NCBI GenBank assembly: GCA_902825215.1
Contig: LR782234.1
Location: forward strand, 620,001-684,000
DNA length: 64,000 bases
Direction: 5' to 3'
Source of the DNA: Pseudomonas fluorescens
Lineage (GTDB): Bacteria > Pseudomonadota > Gammaproteobacteria > Pseudomonadales > Pseudomonadaceae
Shown here one piece after another: positions 1-9,114 of this stretch. The translations under genes were made by a program, and so were the position numbers. The notes under the pieces are model-generated. The model had not been told where the DNA came from and made no database searches. It was given only the letters and a program-made list of their open reading frames with translations. Position 1 is the first letter of the stretch, and every line of letters begins with the position of its first letter.

Positions 1-1278
1 GCCCGGCCGTATGCCTACGTGGCGCAGGAACTGGCGCAGCTATCACAGGCGCCCGTCTGGCAAGCCGACGAAGGCCAGTTGCAGCCGCGGGCGATCGGCA
101 TGCGGATGTATGCGGTGGCCAGTGCTGATGGCTATCGGGTGCTGCCCGGCGGCTTGACCCGGGTGGCCGCCGAAGCCGATGCCGAGGTGGTGTCGATGCA
201 GCGTGGCGGGGCGAGCAAGGACACCTGGGTGCTCGGTGACCGGCCGCCGAATGGCGAACAGTGGAAGAGCCAGCGCAATGTCGGGGTCCATGATCTGGTG
301 CGGCGTGATCCGTACCTGCCGTCACGGGTGGTGGAGAATCTGTTCTGGTTCGGTCGTTATTGCGAGCGCTGCGATGACAGCGCGCGTCTGTTGCGGATCA
401 TGCTCGCCCGCCATGTCGATGGCGATGACCCGCAAGCGCTGCAGGCCGCCGTCGACCTTGGCGAGCGGCTGTCGCTGCTGCCCGACGAAGGCGAGCTGCC
501 CGAACGCCTGCTCGCGGCGCTGCTGGGTGACGATTGGTCATTCAGCCTGCGCTCCAACTTGCAGCGCTTGCAGTGGGCGGCGTCACAGGTGCGCGGCAAG
601 CTCTCGCGGGAGAACTGGCAGGCGCTGGTGGAATTGCAGCGCGAGGCCATGGAGCTGGAAACCGATGAGCCGGATTTTGCCGAGTTGCTGGATTTTCTCA
701 ACCGTCTGGTGATGTCGCTGGCGGCGCTGTCCGGTTTCGCCCTGGATGACATGACCCGCGATGAGGGCTGGCGCTTCCTGATGATCGGTCGACGCATTGA
801 GCGTCTGCAGTTTCTCAGCAGCAGCCTCGCCGCATTTTTGCGCGGCGCCGGGGCCTATGATCAGGCCGGGCTGGAATGGCTGCTGGAACTGGGCAACAGC
901 AGCATCACTTACCGCTCACGCTATCTGGCCGTGGCGCAGTTGATTCCGGTGCTCGACTTGCTGTTACTTGATGAGCAGAACCCGCATGCGGTGCTGTTTC
1001 AGCTGAAGCTGGTGACGCGCACACTGAAACGCCTGAACGATGATTTCGGCGCGCCACGGGAGGCCGGCCTGGCGAAACTGGTCGAGCGTCTGGCGCGGTT
1101 CGATCTGGGCTGTCTGGAAAATCCTTTGTTTGGTGAATCCAGCGTGCGTGCGGCACTGGAGGGGTTGGCCGATCTGCTGCAGGACATCGCCGAGGCCAGC
1201 GGTCAGGTCTCCGATCGCCTGGCGCTGCGGCATTTTGCTCACGTCGATGATGTCAGCCAGCGCACGGTGTCCGTCTGA
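1..1278 (+). CDS. C-terminal part of circularly permuted ATP-grasp / alpha-E protein (5' end outside window)
   Basis: The frame is open from the first base, so this is the 3' part of a longer gene. From about residue 105 of the visible part (VENLFWFGRYCERCDDSARLL) it matches the start of an alpha-E domain, an all-helical domain that follows or neighbours circularly permuted ATP-grasp enzymes. The preceding ~100 residues (IGMRMYAV, LPGGLTRVA) look like the end of the ATP-grasp part, so this is probably the fused form. Such proteins accompany transglutaminases in bacteria and are thought to make or modify a peptide; the substrate is unknown. Its stop overlaps the start of the transglutaminase gene (TGATG), supporting translational coupling. 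The missing N-terminus prevents a check of the catalytic residues. Confidence 0.85.
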   Translation, partial: ARPYAYVAQELAQLSQAPVWQADEGQLQPRAIGMRMYAVASADGYRVLPGGLTRVAAEADAEVVSMQRGGASKDTWVLGDRPPNGEQWKSQRNVGVHDLVRRDPYLPSRVVENLFWFGRYCERCDDSARLLRIMLARHVDGDDPQALQAAVDLGERLSLLPDEGELPERLLAALLGDDWSFSLRSNLQRLQWAASQVRGKLSRENWQALVELQREAMELETDEPDFAELLDFLNRLVMSLAALSGFALDDMTRDEGWRFLMIGRRIERLQFLSSSLAAFLRGAGAYDQAGLEWLLELGNSSITYRSRYLAVAQLIPVLDLLLLDEQNPHAVLFQLKLVTRTLKRLNDDFGAPREAGLAKLVERLARFDLGCLENPLFGESSVRAALEGLADLLQDIAEASGQVSDRLALRHFAHVDDVSQRTVSV

Positions 1279-2171
1279 TGAACGCTCGCTACCAGATCTT
1301 CCACGACACCTGTTATCACTACGACAGCCCGGTTTCGCTGGCGCAACAACTGGCGCATCTGTGGCCGCGTGAGTGCGCCTGGCAGCGCTGCACTGAGCAG
1401 CAATTGCTGATCAGCCCGCAGCCTACGTCGCGCCGCGATGAACGGGATGTATTCGGCAATCCGCTGACCCGTCTGGCGTTCGAGCGCCCGCATGACCAAC
1501 TGCAGGTCGGCGCACGGCTGACCGTCGAGGTGCTGGCGCGGCCGGCGTTGGACTTCAACCAGTCGCCGGCCTGGGAATCGACCCGCGATGCGCTGACCTA
1601 CAGCAGTCAGCCGTTGCCCGCCGATGTGCTCGAGGCCTGCCGTTTTCGGTTCCAGTCGCCGTACGTACATTTGAAACGCAGCTTCGTCGAGTTTTCACAC
1701 AGCTGCTTTCCGCCGGGCCGGCCCTTGCTGTTGGGCGTGCAGGGTTTGATGGAAAAAATCTTCAGCGAATTCACCTTCGATGCCGAGGCGACCCAGGTGG
1801 CGACGCCACTGGTGGAAGTGCTGGAACGCCGGCGTGGGGTCTGTCAGGACTTTGCGCACCTGATGTTGGCGTGTGTGCGTTCGCGAGGGCTGGCGGCGCG
1901 CTACGTCAGCGGCTATCTGCTGACCCAGCCACCGCCGGGACAGCCACGGCTGATCGGCGCCGATGCCTCGCATGCCTGGGTGTCGGTGTTCTGTCCGGTG
2001 CTGGGCTGGGTGGATTTCGACCCGACCAACAATGTGCAGCCGGCGCTGGAGCACATCACCCTGGCGTGGGGGCGGGATTTTTCGGATGTTTCACCGCTGC
2101 GTGGGGTGATTCTCGGTGGCGGCAATCACGACCCGGAAGTGAGCGTCACGGTGATGCCGCTGGATGAATGA
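1278..2171 (+). CDS. transglutaminase family protein
   Basis: 297-residue cytoplasmic protein with an N-terminal bacterial transglutaminase-like domain (about residues 1-90) and a transglutaminase core. The papain-like triad is visible: Cys189 in RRGVCQDFAH, His232 in ASHAWV and Asp246 in WVDFDPTNN. No signal peptide or membrane segment. The ATG overlaps the stop of the upstream ATP-grasp/alpha-E gene, so the two are co-translated. This pairing is recurrent in proteobacteria; the enzyme could be a cysteine protease or amidase acting on the product of its partner rather than a cross-linking enzyme. The family call is firm; the substrate is unknown. Confidence 0.9.
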   Translation: MNARYQIFHDTCYHYDSPVSLAQQLAHLWPRECAWQRCTEQQLLISPQPTSRRDERDVFGNPLTRLAFERPHDQLQVGARLTVEVLARPALDFNQSPAWESTRDALTYSSQPLPADVLEACRFRFQSPYVHLKRSFVEFSHSCFPPGRPLLLGVQGLMEKIFSEFTFDAEATQVATPLVEVLERRRGVCQDFAHLMLACVRSRGLAARYVSGYLLTQPPPGQPRLIGADASHAWVSVFCPVLGWVDFDPTNNVQPALEHITLAWGRDFSDVSPLRGVILGGGNHDPEVSVTVMPLDE

Positions 2172-2182
2172 TGGTGAACCCT

Positions 2183-2270
2183 GTGGGAGCGGGCTTGCCC
2201 GCGATGACGGAGTGTCTGTGACGACGTTTTCGGATGTGCCGCCGCCATCGCGGGCAAGCCCGCTCCCACA
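2183..2270. repeat. REP inverted pair
   Basis: Two copies of GTGGGAGCGGGCTTGCCCGCGA in opposite orientation about 45 bases apart, just after the transglutaminase stop. This is the standard Pseudomonas REP doublet (REPIN-like). Confidence 0.9.
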
Positions 2271-2306
2271 AGGTTTCCAATTGAATTCTGAAAAAACAGG
2301 GTTGTG

Positions 2307-2333
2307 AGGGCCGGCAGGTTAACCGCCAGCCCT
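2307..2333 (-). terminator. probable terminator of the small Lys-rich protein gene
   Basis: Read on the minus strand, AGGGCTGGC and GCCGGCCCT form a 9-bp stem with one G-T wobble around a 9-base loop. A run of six T follows about 10 bases later (2291-2296). It lies 47 bases past the stop of the minus-strand gene ending at 2380. The T-run is displaced, so confidence is moderate. Confidence 0.4.
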
Positions 2334-2379
2334 GTCACAAATCCGCAGGGTTCGATGCGCTGATCAAACCCGGTGGGGC

Positions 2380-2568
2380 TCAGGCGTCGGGCGCCTGGTC
2401 TTTCGGTGCTTCCGGTGCATCAACATCATCATCTGTCGCCACTTCACCGTCAGGGTTCAGTGCCGCTTCTTCAGCGGTTTGTTTCTTGCGCTGAAGCTTT
2501 TCCTCTTTCTTCTGTTCCTTTGCCAGGTCTCGTTGACGTTTGGCGAAGGAGTAATTGGGTTTGGCCAT
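2380..2568 (-). CDS. small Lys/Glu-rich conserved hypothetical protein
   Basis: 62 residues starting MAKPNYSFAKRQRDLAKEQ. The first half is very basic and likely one helix (KEEKLQRKK); the tail is acidic (DGEVATDDDVDAPEAPKD). No signal peptide or cysteines. I chose the ATG at 2568 because it follows an AGAGGA ribosome-binding site 7-9 bases upstream; the longer open frame runs back through non-coding sequence. Similar short basic proteins are common in Pseudomonas and Xanthomonas without assigned function. The composition would suit nucleic-acid or ribosome contact, but that is inference only. Confidence 0.75.
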   Translation of the reverse strand: MAKPNYSFAKRQRDLAKEQKKEEKLQRKKQTAEEAALNPDGEVATDDDVDAPEAPKDQAPDA

Positions 2569-2635
2569 GGGCGATCCTCTAGGTCGAAGGTGAGGTTGAG
2601 CGGCGCATATTCTGCCCTGTATCGGTGCCGGGGGG

Positions 2636-3223
2636 TTAACCGGGTTTTTGGTCGACCCACTTGGGCGTGACGGTCGGCCGCCATTGATCAAGGGCGTCGA
2701 GCAGGGTTTGCGACGATTCGCTCACTTGCAGCATGTCACGGTGTGGCGCGCGAACGAAGCCTTCGCCGACGATATGGTCGAGAAAATCGGTGAGTTTGCT
2801 GTAGAAAGCGTTCACTTCCAGCAAGCCGAGCGGCTTGGGATGGTAGCCGAGCTGGCCCCAGGTCCAGACTTCGAACAGCTCTTCGAGCGTGCCGAGGCCA
2901 CCGGGCAAGGCGATGAACGCATCACTGAGTTCAGCCATTCGGGCCTTGCGCGCATGCATGCCGTCGACCACTTCCAGGCGCGTCAGGCCTTTGTGGCCAA
3001 TTTCCTTGTCCATCAGGCTCTGCGGGATGATCCCGATCACTTCACCGCCAGCGGCTAGCGCGGCGTCGGCGACAATGCCCATCAAACCGACGGCACCGCC
3101 GCCGTAAACCAGCGTCAGCTGACGTTCGGCCAGCGCCCGGCCGAGGGCCACGGCGGCTTCGCTGTAAGCCGGATCAGCGCCCGCATTGGCACCGCAAAAC
3201 ACACAAACGGATTTCAAAGACAT
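2636..3223 (-). CDS. LOG family protein (cytokinin riboside 5'-monophosphate phosphoribohydrolase-like)
   Basis: 195-residue Rossmann-fold protein of the TIGR00730/LOG family. The family signature PGGLGTLEE is present, with [11 protein letters not shown] near the N-terminus and the MHARKARM segment carrying the conserved Arg/Lys. LOG enzymes split nucleoside monophosphates into base and ribose 5-phosphate; in bacteria the role is probably nucleotide salvage. The start at 3223 follows an AGGAG site 6 bases away, and the usual family length is about 190. Cytoplasmic, single gene, separated from azurin by a divergent region that may encode a 29-residue peptide. Confidence 0.9.
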   Translation of the reverse strand: MSLKSVCVFCGANAGADPAYSEAAVALGRALAERQLTLVYGGGAVGLMGIVADAALAAGGEVIGIIPQSLMDKEIGHKGLTRLEVVDGMHARKARMAELSDAFIALPGGLGTLEELFEVWTWGQLGYHPKPLGLLEVNAFYSKLTDFLDHIVGEGFVRAPHRDMLQVSESSQTLLDALDQWRPTVTPKWVDQKPG

Positions 3224-3281
3224 GCCTTGCTCCTGAGTCGATCCGTCACAGGGTAATGGCTGGCACGCCTTGATCCAAGGG

Positions 3282-3371
3282 CTAAACTTCGCGCTCAGGT
3301 GATTCAAACGTACCGCTGGCGCCACAGGCGTAGGCGGCGAGCAAACTGCGTAACAGACCGTTGATGAACAT
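3282..3371 (-). CDS. possible 29-residue small protein
   Basis: A short frame upstream of the LOG gene starts with ATG at 3371, preceded by CGGAG nine bases upstream. It reads [20 protein letters not shown], then TFESPEREV and a TAG stop. The first half is amphipathic/hydrophobic, the second charged. It could be a genuine small protein or a leader peptide of the LOG transcript. Support is only the ribosome-binding site and composition; conservation in other pseudomonads would decide. Confidence 0.4.
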   Translation of the reverse strand: MFINGLLRSLLAAYACGASGTFESPEREV

Positions 3372-3476
3372 GATCGTACTCCGTCTCGGTTGATGGGCCG
3401 ATCATAGGTGGTGCCGCCTGAAAGGGCCGTTAGATTGTTTCCATGAGTGTCATAGCCTGAAAGTTGTATACAATTT

Positions 3477-3490
3477 TTGACACAAGTCAT
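3477..3490 (+). promoter_or_regulatory. candidate ANR/Dnr (FNR-type) box upstream of azurin
   Basis: TTGACACAAGTCAT resembles the ANR consensus TTGAT-N4-ATCAA: the half-sites TTGAC and GTCAT are a near palindrome with a 4-base spacer. It lies 73 bases before the azurin ATG. The azurin gene of P. aeruginosa is known to be controlled by ANR, which makes the site plausible, but both half-sites deviate at the inner base. Confidence 0.35.
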
Positions 3491-3562
3491 AGGAACTTGC
3501 GAAGATTTCAGGCAGTCTTTCCACCACTAGTGCTTTTGTTAACCCTGCCTTGGAGATTCACC

Positions 3563-4006
3563 ATGTTTTCCAAAGTTGTTGCGGTATCCCTGCTGGCGCT
3601 GGCCAGCAGCCAATTGATGGCCGCCGAGTGCAAAACCACCGTTGACTCCACCGATCAGATGTCCTTCAACACCAAGGAAATCGTGATCGACAAGAGCTGC
3701 AAGACCTTCACCGTCGAGCTGACCCACTCCGGCAACCTGCCGAAGAACGTCATGGGCCATAACCTGGTGATCAGCAAAGAAGCCGACATGCAGCCAATCG
3801 CGACCGACGGTCTGCAAGCGGGTATCGACAAGAACTACCTGAAGGAAGGCGATGCTCGGATCATCGCCCACACGAAGATTATCGGCGCCAAGGAAACCGA
3901 CTCGCTGACTTTCGACGTAGCCAAGATCGCTGACGGCGGCTACGGTTTCTTCTGCTCGTTCCCGGGCCACATCTCGATGATGAAAGGCACCATCGTCGTC
4001 AAGTAA
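3563..4006 (+). CDS. azu: azurin, type 1 copper protein
   Basis: 147-residue precursor with a Sec signal peptide (cut after LMA, about residue 20) and a mature cupredoxin starting AECKTT. It closely follows P. aeruginosa azurin: Cys3/Cys26-type disulphide cysteines, the first copper His in NVMGHNLV, then Cys, His and Met in [14 protein letters not shown]. It is a periplasmic one-electron carrier used in respiration, denitrification-linked electron flow and stress responses. The ATG at 3563 has TTGGAGA ten bases upstream. Monocistronic: it ends before a REP pair and a strong shared terminator. A candidate ANR box lies upstream. Confidence 0.98.
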   Translation: MFSKVVAVSLLALASSQLMAAECKTTVDSTDQMSFNTKEIVIDKSCKTFTVELTHSGNLPKNVMGHNLVISKEADMQPIATDGLQAGIDKNYLKEGDARIIAHTKIIGAKETDSLTFDVAKIADGGYGFFCSFPGHISMMKGTIVVK

Positions 4007-4020
4007 TCCGCGTCATCGTT

Positions 4021-4112
4021 CTTCGCGAGCAGGCTCGCTCCCACACCATGCTGTGTCGGTCACACATTTTGTGAATCACAGAGAACCCTGTGGGAGCGAG
4101 CCTGCTCGCGAA
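4021..4112. repeat. REP inverted pair
   Basis: TTCGCGAGCAGGCTCGCTCCCAC and its inverse GTGGGAGCGAGCCTGCTCGCGAA flank about 40 bases between azurin and the terminator. Confidence 0.9.
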
Positions 4113-4148
4113 GAGGCCATCCGCATCGATAGATGATCTGGCCAAAGA

Positions 4149-4182
4149 AAAGCCCGCTGAGGATCACTCCTCAGCGGGCTTT
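4149..4182. terminator. bidirectional terminator between azu and nadE
   Basis: Perfect 15-bp stem AAAGCCCGCTGAGGA / TCCTCAGCGGGCTTT with a 4-base loop (TCAC) and T-runs on both sides. It sits between the convergent azurin and nadE genes. Confidence 0.9.
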
Positions 4183-4199
4183 TTCATGTCTTCACAAGA

Positions 4200-5027
4200 T
4201 CAAGGCGCAAACGGCATGACCCGCTTGTGATGGGTCTTGTTGTACGTGTCGACAATGATCTTCGCCGCCTCGTCGCGCACGGTTTTACCGTGCAGAAACG
4301 CATCGATCTCGGCGTAGGTCACACCATGTGCCGCCTCGTCCGGCTTGCCCGGCGAGAGGTCTTCCAGGTCCGCCGTCGGCACTTTCTCGACCAACGACTC
4401 CGGCGCACCAAAGCTGCGTGCGATCGCTCGCACCTGGTTTTTCACCAGACCGCTAAGCGGCGCCAGATCGCAGGCGCCATCGCCGAACTTGGTGAAGAAA
4501 CCCATCACTGCTTCCGCCGCATGATCGGTACCGATGACCAGACCACCAGCCACACCGGCAATCGTGTACTGCGCAACCATGCGCATGCGCGCCTTGGTAT
4601 TACCCAGCACGAAATCCACCGACGCCGCCGGCTTGCCTTCAAACGCACGCACCTGCGCGGCCAGCGCCTTGACTGCCGGGCCGATGTTCACGGTTTGAAT
4701 TTCGTCCGGGGCGATGCAGTCGAGCGAAGCCTGGGCGTCGTGCTCGTCAAACTGGGTTTCGTAGGGCAGGCGCACGGCGATGAATTTGTAACTGCTGTCG
4801 CCGGTCTTCTCGCGCAGCTCAAGCATGGCGCGCTGGGCGAGGAGGCCAGCGGTCAGCGAATCGACGCCGCCGCTGATGCCGAGCACCAGTGTCTTGAGCC
4901 CGGAATTGACCAGGCAATCCTGAATGAATGTCAGGCGCCGGGCGACTTCGGCCTGCAGGGCCTGATCATCGGCGAATGGCGGTTGCACCTTGAGCTGCTC
5001 AGCAATCTCACGCTGTACGGCTTGCAT
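4200..5027 (-). CDS. nadE: ammonia-dependent NAD+ synthetase
   Basis: 275 residues, the usual length of the NH3-dependent (single-domain) form. The ATP-pyrophosphatase P-loop SGGVDS is at residues 52-57, and the conserved [16 protein letters not shown] segment lies near the C-terminus. It converts nicotinate adenine dinucleotide, ATP and ammonia to NAD+. The start has AAGGAG seven bases upstream. It lies 4 bases after pncB on the same strand, giving a pncB-nadE NAD salvage operon that ends at the shared terminator with azurin. Confidence 0.97.
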   Translation of the reverse strand: MQAVQREIAEQLKVQPPFADDQALQAEVARRLTFIQDCLVNSGLKTLVLGISGGVDSLTAGLLAQRAMLELREKTGDSSYKFIAVRLPYETQFDEHDAQASLDCIAPDEIQTVNIGPAVKALAAQVRAFEGKPAASVDFVLGNTKARMRMVAQYTIAGVAGGLVIGTDHAAEAVMGFFTKFGDGACDLAPLSGLVKNQVRAIARSFGAPESLVEKVPTADLEDLSPGKPDEAAHGVTYAEIDAFLHGKTVRDEAAKIIVDTYNKTHHKRVMPFAP

Positions 5028-5031
5028 GAAT

Positions 5032-6255
5032 TCACTCCTTGCTAGATAGACTGGAATCGGCAGGAACCTGGAACACGTGTCGCAAATAGGCGACGAAATT
5101 CGGGTCTTTGCAGTGGGTCTTGCCTGGCTCGTCGGAGATCTTCGCCACCGGCTGGCCGTTGCAGGCGGTCATTTTAAGCACGATGCTCATCGGTTCGACA
5201 CCCGGAATGTCGCAGGTGAAGTTGGTACCAATGCCGAAGCTCACATTAATGCGACCGTGCAATGCGCGGAAAATCTCCAGCGATTTTGGCAGCGTCAGAC
5301 TGTCGGAAAAAACCAGGGTCTTGCTCATCGGGTCGATGCCGAGCTTGTGGTAGTGGGCGATGCACTTTTCGCCCCAGGCCACCGGATCGCCGGAGTCATG
5401 GCGCAAGCCGTCGAACAGCTTGGCGAAGAACAGATCGAAATCGCCGAGGAAGGCATCGGTGGTGATGCAGTCGGTGAGGGCGATGCCGAGCAGGCCGCGG
5501 TACTCGCGGACCCAGCAATCGAGCGCGGCAATCTGGCTGTCGATCAGGCGCGGACCGAGTTGCTGGTGCGCCATGATCCACTCATGGGCCATAGTGCCGA
5601 GCGGTTTCATGTCGAGTTCGCGCGACAGATGCACGTTGCTGGTGCCGACGAAACGGCCGGGGAAGTCGTGCTTGAGCACGTTGACCACTTCAGCCTGCAC
5701 ACCGTAGGAAAAACGCCGGCGCGTGCCGAAATCAGCGACTTGCAGCTGCGACAGTTCATCGGCCGAAGCGTTGGCGCTCAGCCAGTCGAACTTGCGATAC
5801 AGCTGCTCGCGCGCGCGTTCCAGTGACATGTCGTGATAGCGATGGCGGTTGCGCACTTCACTGACAATCGCCAACAGCGGCACTTCATAGAGGATCACAT
5901 GCAGCCACGGCCCGCGCAGGCGGATGAACAGTTCGCCGTTCTCGATGCCGGTTTGCACGTAGCGCAGATTGAAGCGAAACAGCCCGAGAAAACGCAGAAA
6001 GTCCGGTTTGAGAAAGCTGATGCGCTCAAGGAAATTCAGCTGATCGCCGCTCAGGCTGGTTTCGGCCAGGCGCTCGATCTGAAAGCGGATCTCGGCCAGA
6101 TAGGGGCGCAGGTCCTCGCTGTTACGGCAGCGGAACTCCCATTCGACCTCGACGTTGGGGTAGTTGTGCAGCACCGCCTGCATCATCGTCAGTTTGTAGA
6201 AGTCGGTGTCGAGCAGGTTCTGCACGATGCGATCGGCAAACACACTCTCGCTCAT
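5032..6255 (-). CDS. pncB: nicotinate phosphoribosyltransferase
   Basis: 407 residues. The N-terminal [15 protein letters not shown] is the PncB signature containing the substrate-binding region, and HDSGDP marks the phosphate-binding part of the type II PRTase barrel. It joins nicotinate and PRPP, with ATP hydrolysis, to nicotinate mononucleotide, the first step of NAD salvage completed by the downstream nadE. The ATG at 6255 has CTGGAG about ten bases upstream. Full length, no oddities. Confidence 0.97.
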   Translation of the reverse strand: MSESVFADRIVQNLLDTDFYKLTMMQAVLHNYPNVEVEWEFRCRNSEDLRPYLAEIRFQIERLAETSLSGDQLNFLERISFLKPDFLRFLGLFRFNLRYVQTGIENGELFIRLRGPWLHVILYEVPLLAIVSEVRNRHRYHDMSLERAREQLYRKFDWLSANASADELSQLQVADFGTRRRFSYGVQAEVVNVLKHDFPGRFVGTSNVHLSRELDMKPLGTMAHEWIMAHQQLGPRLIDSQIAALDCWVREYRGLLGIALTDCITTDAFLGDFDLFFAKLFDGLRHDSGDPVAWGEKCIAHYHKLGIDPMSKTLVFSDSLTLPKSLEIFRALHGRINVSFGIGTNFTCDIPGVEPMSIVLKMTACNGQPVAKISDEPGKTHCKDPNFVAYLRHVFQVPADSSLSSKE

Positions 6256-6365
6256 AACGGGGTCTCCAGGTGCGCCGCGCCGTGGCGCGGTCTATATCGA
6301 TGGCGCTAGTGGCGCATATCAGCGGTGGGGATTGCCAGCATTTTTTAAGCCCATCGCATAACCCA

Positions 6366-6454
6366 TGTGAGAGCGAGCCTGCTCGCGAAAGCGTCGGGTC
6401 AGTCACATCATCTCTAGCTGATACACCGCTTTCGCGAGCAGGCTCGCTCCCACA
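6366..6454. repeat. REP inverted pair
   Basis: GTGAGAGCGAGCCTGCTCGCGAA and inverted TTCGCGAGCAGGCTCGCTCCCAC between pncB and the LysR gene; the first copy has a single-base variant (GTGAGAG). Confidence 0.9.
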
Positions 6455-6470
6455 GGGGCACCGGTGGATT

Positions 6471-7370
6471 TCAGGTTGGGCTATCAATCTGCTCCAGCAT
6501 CCACTTCACGAAATCGCGGACCTTGGGCACTTCCGCTGCGTGTTCCGGATACGCCAGGTAATAGGCGTCCGTGCTGGGCATGGCATGCGCCCACGGAATG
6601 ACCAGTTTGCCGTCGGCCAATTCTTCTTCGACCAGAAACCGTGGCAACAACGCCACGCCGCAGCCCACCTGGGCTGCGCGAATGCACATATAGAAAGTCT
6701 CGAAACGCGGCCCGTGATAGCTGTGTTCGGTCTGGTAACCCTGGCTGTCGAACCAGTCGTGCCACGCCTGCGGACGCGAGGCATTTTGCAGCAGGACCAG
6801 ATCGGTCAGTTGCGTCGGATCAGTAAACGGCGTGTCCGGCAGGCTGCCCGGCGCGCAGACGGGCACCAGCTCTTCGCCGAACAATTTCAGGCACTCGGTT
6901 CCCGGCCGGGCGCCTTGACCGAAATAGAACGCCAGATCGCTGCGCCCTTGCAGCAGATCGTCCGCCTCCTGCTCGTTGCACAGGTCCAGATGGATCGACG
7001 GATGGCGCAGGCGCCAGCCTTTCAGCCGCGGCACCAGCCAGCGCGCGCCGAAGGTCGACGGCGTGGAGACGCGCAGGACTTCGGTTTCGCCGCCGTAGGA
7101 ACGCAGGTAGTGCGTCGACATCTCGACCTGGGTGAGGATTTTTCTCACCTCCACCAGGTACAGATCCCCGGCCGGGGTCATCTGCAAGCGCCGACGCACG
7201 CGGCGAAACAGCAAATGCTGCAGCAACTCTTCAAGCTGCGCGACCTGTTTGCTCACCGCGCTCTGGGTCAGATTCAACTCTTCCGCGGCGCGGGTGAAGC
7301 TCAGGTGCCGGGTTACCGCCTCGAAGCACTGCAACGCAGTGATCGAGGGCAAGTGGCGTTTGTTCAGCAT
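6471..7370 (-). CDS. LysR-type regulator divergent from amaB (GcvA-like)
   Basis: 299 residues: an N-terminal winged helix-turn-helix (LSFTRAAEELNLTQSAVSKQV, residues 24-44) and a two-lobed effector domain of GcvA type. It is transcribed divergently from amaB-amaA, the classic arrangement for a LysR activator of the adjacent operon. In P. putida a LysR gene holds the same position and has been linked to amaAB control, so this is the likely activator of the lysine/pipecolate genes. The effector is not readable from the sequence. A short palindrome in the shared promoter region (7395-7405) could be part of its operator. Confidence 0.88.
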   Translation of the reverse strand: MLNKRHLPSITALQCFEAVTRHLSFTRAAEELNLTQSAVSKQVAQLEELLQHLLFRRVRRRLQMTPAGDLYLVEVRKILTQVEMSTHYLRSYGGETEVLRVSTPSTFGARWLVPRLKGWRLRHPSIHLDLCNEQEADDLLQGRSDLAFYFGQGARPGTECLKLFGEELVPVCAPGSLPDTPFTDPTQLTDLVLLQNASRPQAWHDWFDSQGYQTEHSYHGPRFETFYMCIRAAQVGCGVALLPRFLVEEELADGKLVIPWAHAMPSTDAYYLAYPEHAAEVPKVRDFVKWMLEQIDSPT

Positions 7371-7394
7371 GGCCAGTCCTTTTCTTGTCTTTCT

Positions 7395-7405
7395 ATGCTC
7401 AGCAT
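7395..7405. promoter_or_regulatory. candidate LysR operator half-sites in amaB promoter region
   Basis: ATGCT-C-AGCAT is a perfect 5-bp inverted repeat with a 1-base centre, 25 bases upstream of the LysR start and within the divergent intergenic region. LysR sites usually follow T-N11-A; this shorter palindrome is only suggestive. Confidence 0.25.
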
Positions 7406-7480
7406 GAATAAACGGAATGATATCTGGCGTAAAGGTCGTTTGTTGCCGCCGTCATTGGACGCTACAACTAAAGGCCTGCC

Positions 7481-7500
7481 CGGTCGCGAAAAGGCGACCG
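7481..7500 (+). promoter_or_regulatory. hairpin in the amaB leader
   Basis: CGGTCGC-GAAAAG-GCGACCG gives a perfect 7-bp stem with a 6-base loop, 33 bases before the amaB ATG. No T-run follows, so it is unlikely to terminate; it may affect leader stability. Confidence 0.3.
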
Positions 7501-7533
7501 CACACATTCAGTTTTTCGCTTGAGGAGTGACCC

Positions 7534-9024
7534 ATGGTTGCCGCATTGCTTGATCGTCTCGGTGTGAACCCGGCCCTGTATCAGAACGGCAAAGTGCCGG
7601 TGCATTCACCGATCGACGGCAGCCGCATCGCGGCGGTGAACTGGGAAGGTGCGGCGCAAGTCGAGCAGCACATCAGTCGCGCCGATCATGCATTCGAACA
7701 ATGGCGCAACGTGCCGGCCCCGCGTCGTGGCGAGCTGGTGCGCCAATTTGGCGAAGTATTGCGCGAATACAAGGCTGACCTCGGTGAGCTGGTGTCGTGG
7801 GAGGCGGGCAAGATTACTCAGGAAGGTCTGGGCGAAGTGCAGGAGATGATCGACATCTGCGATTTCGCCGTCGGCCTGTCGCGTCAGTTGTACGGTTTGA
7901 CCATCGCTTCCGAGCGTCCGGGCCATCACATGCGCGAAACCTGGCATCCGTTGGGCGTGGTCGGGGTGATCAGTGCATTCAATTTCCCGGTCGCGGTGTG
8001 GGCGTGGAATACCACCCTGGCGCTGGTCTGCGGCAATCCGGTGGTGTGGAAACCGTCGGAGAAGACCCCGCTGACCGCGCTGGCCTGTCAGGCGTTGTTC
8101 GATCGCGTGGTGAAGAATTTCAGCGATGCGCCGGCGAGCCTTTGCCAGGTCATCATCGGAGGTCGCGATGCGGGTGAGGCGCTGGTCGATGACCCGCGTG
8201 TCGCCCTGATCAGTGCCACCGGCAGCACGCGCATGGGCCGCGAAGTGGCGCCAAAAGTCGCCGCACGGTTTGCCCGCAGCATTCTCGAGCTCGGTGGCAA
8301 CAACGCAATGATCCTCGGCCCGAGCGCCGATCTGGACATGGCCGTTCGCGCCATTCTGTTCAGCGCCGTTGGCACCGCCGGGCAGCGTTGCACCACGTTG
8401 CGCCGGCTGATCGCCCATGAGTCGGTGAAAGAAGAAATCGTCACTCGCCTCAAAGCCGCGTATTCGAAAGTGCGCATCGGCCATCCGCTGCAAGGCAATC
8501 TGGTCGGCCCGCTGATCGACAAGCACAGTTTCGAAAACATGCAGGACGCGCTGGAGCAAGCGTTGAGCGAAGGCGGTCGGGTGTTCGGCGGCCAGCGTCA
8601 ACTTGAAGATCAGTTCCCCAACGCCTACTACGTGTCGCCGGCCATCGTCGAAATGCCCGAGCAGAGCGACGTCGTCTGCAGCGAAACCTTCGCGCCGATT
8701 CTCTATGTGGTTGGCTACAGCGATTTCGAGGAAGCCCTGCGCCTGAACAATGCGGTACCGCAAGGCCTGTCGTCGTGCATCTTCACCACCGATGTGCGCG
8801 AGGCCGAGCGCTTCATGTCGGCGGTCGGCAGCGACTGCGGCATCGCCAACGTCAACATCGGCCCGAGCGGCGCAGAAATCGGCGGCGCGTTCGGTGGCGA
8901 AAAAGAAACCGGTGGCGGCCGCGAATCCGGCTCCGACGCCTGGCGCGCCTACATGCGCCGGCAGACCAACACGGTCAACTACTCGCTTGAGCTGCCGTTG
9001 GCGCAGGGCATCACATTCGATTAA
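7534..9024 (+). CDS. amaB: L-piperidine-6-carboxylate / alpha-aminoadipic semialdehyde dehydrogenase
   Basis: 496-residue NAD-dependent aldehyde dehydrogenase of the ALDH7 (antiquitin) type. Visible are the N-terminal YQNGKVPVHSPIDGS, the NAD-binding segment around NPVVWKPSEKTPLTA, the catalytic Glu in LELGGNNAM and the catalytic Cys in GTAGQRCTTLRR; the C-terminal GGEKETGGGRESGSDAW is typical of ALDH7. It oxidises 2-aminoadipate 6-semialdehyde (from piperideine-6-carboxylate) to 2-aminoadipate in lysine degradation. It is followed by amaA, 90 bases away, and preceded by a divergent LysR gene. The start has GAGGAG eight bases upstream. Confidence 0.93.
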   Translation: MVAALLDRLGVNPALYQNGKVPVHSPIDGSRIAAVNWEGAAQVEQHISRADHAFEQWRNVPAPRRGELVRQFGEVLREYKADLGELVSWEAGKITQEGLGEVQEMIDICDFAVGLSRQLYGLTIASERPGHHMRETWHPLGVVGVISAFNFPVAVWAWNTTLALVCGNPVVWKPSEKTPLTALACQALFDRVVKNFSDAPASLCQVIIGGRDAGEALVDDPRVALISATGSTRMGREVAPKVAARFARSILELGGNNAMILGPSADLDMAVRAILFSAVGTAGQRCTTLRRLIAHESVKEEIVTRLKAAYSKVRIGHPLQGNLVGPLIDKHSFENMQDALEQALSEGGRVFGGQRQLEDQFPNAYYVSPAIVEMPEQSDVVCSETFAPILYVVGYSDFEEALRLNNAVPQGLSSCIFTTDVREAERFMSAVGSDCGIANVNIGPSGAEIGGAFGGEKETGGGRESGSDAWRAYMRRQTNTVNYSLELPLAQGITFD

Positions 9025-9094
9025 GCAGCGGCAAGCCTCAAGCCCCAAGCGACAAGCTGATCGGCTTGCTGCTTGTAGCTTGAAGCTTGCAGCT
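9025..9094. repeat. second intergenic repeat family (GCTTGAAGCTTGCAGC type)
   Basis: Imperfect inverted arrangement of AAGCCTCAAGCCCCAAGC and GCTTGTAGCTTGAAGCTTGC between amaB and amaA. The same 7-base rhythm recurs at 27112, 32544 and 42381, always intergenic. Confidence 0.7.
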
Positions 9095-9114
9095 GCTCCG
9101 ACAGGAGCTTGGCA

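Noticed and set aside
3477..3490. Firm assignment of an ANR site at azurin
   Set aside because: Both half-sites miss the consensus at the inner base; kept only as a low-confidence candidate.
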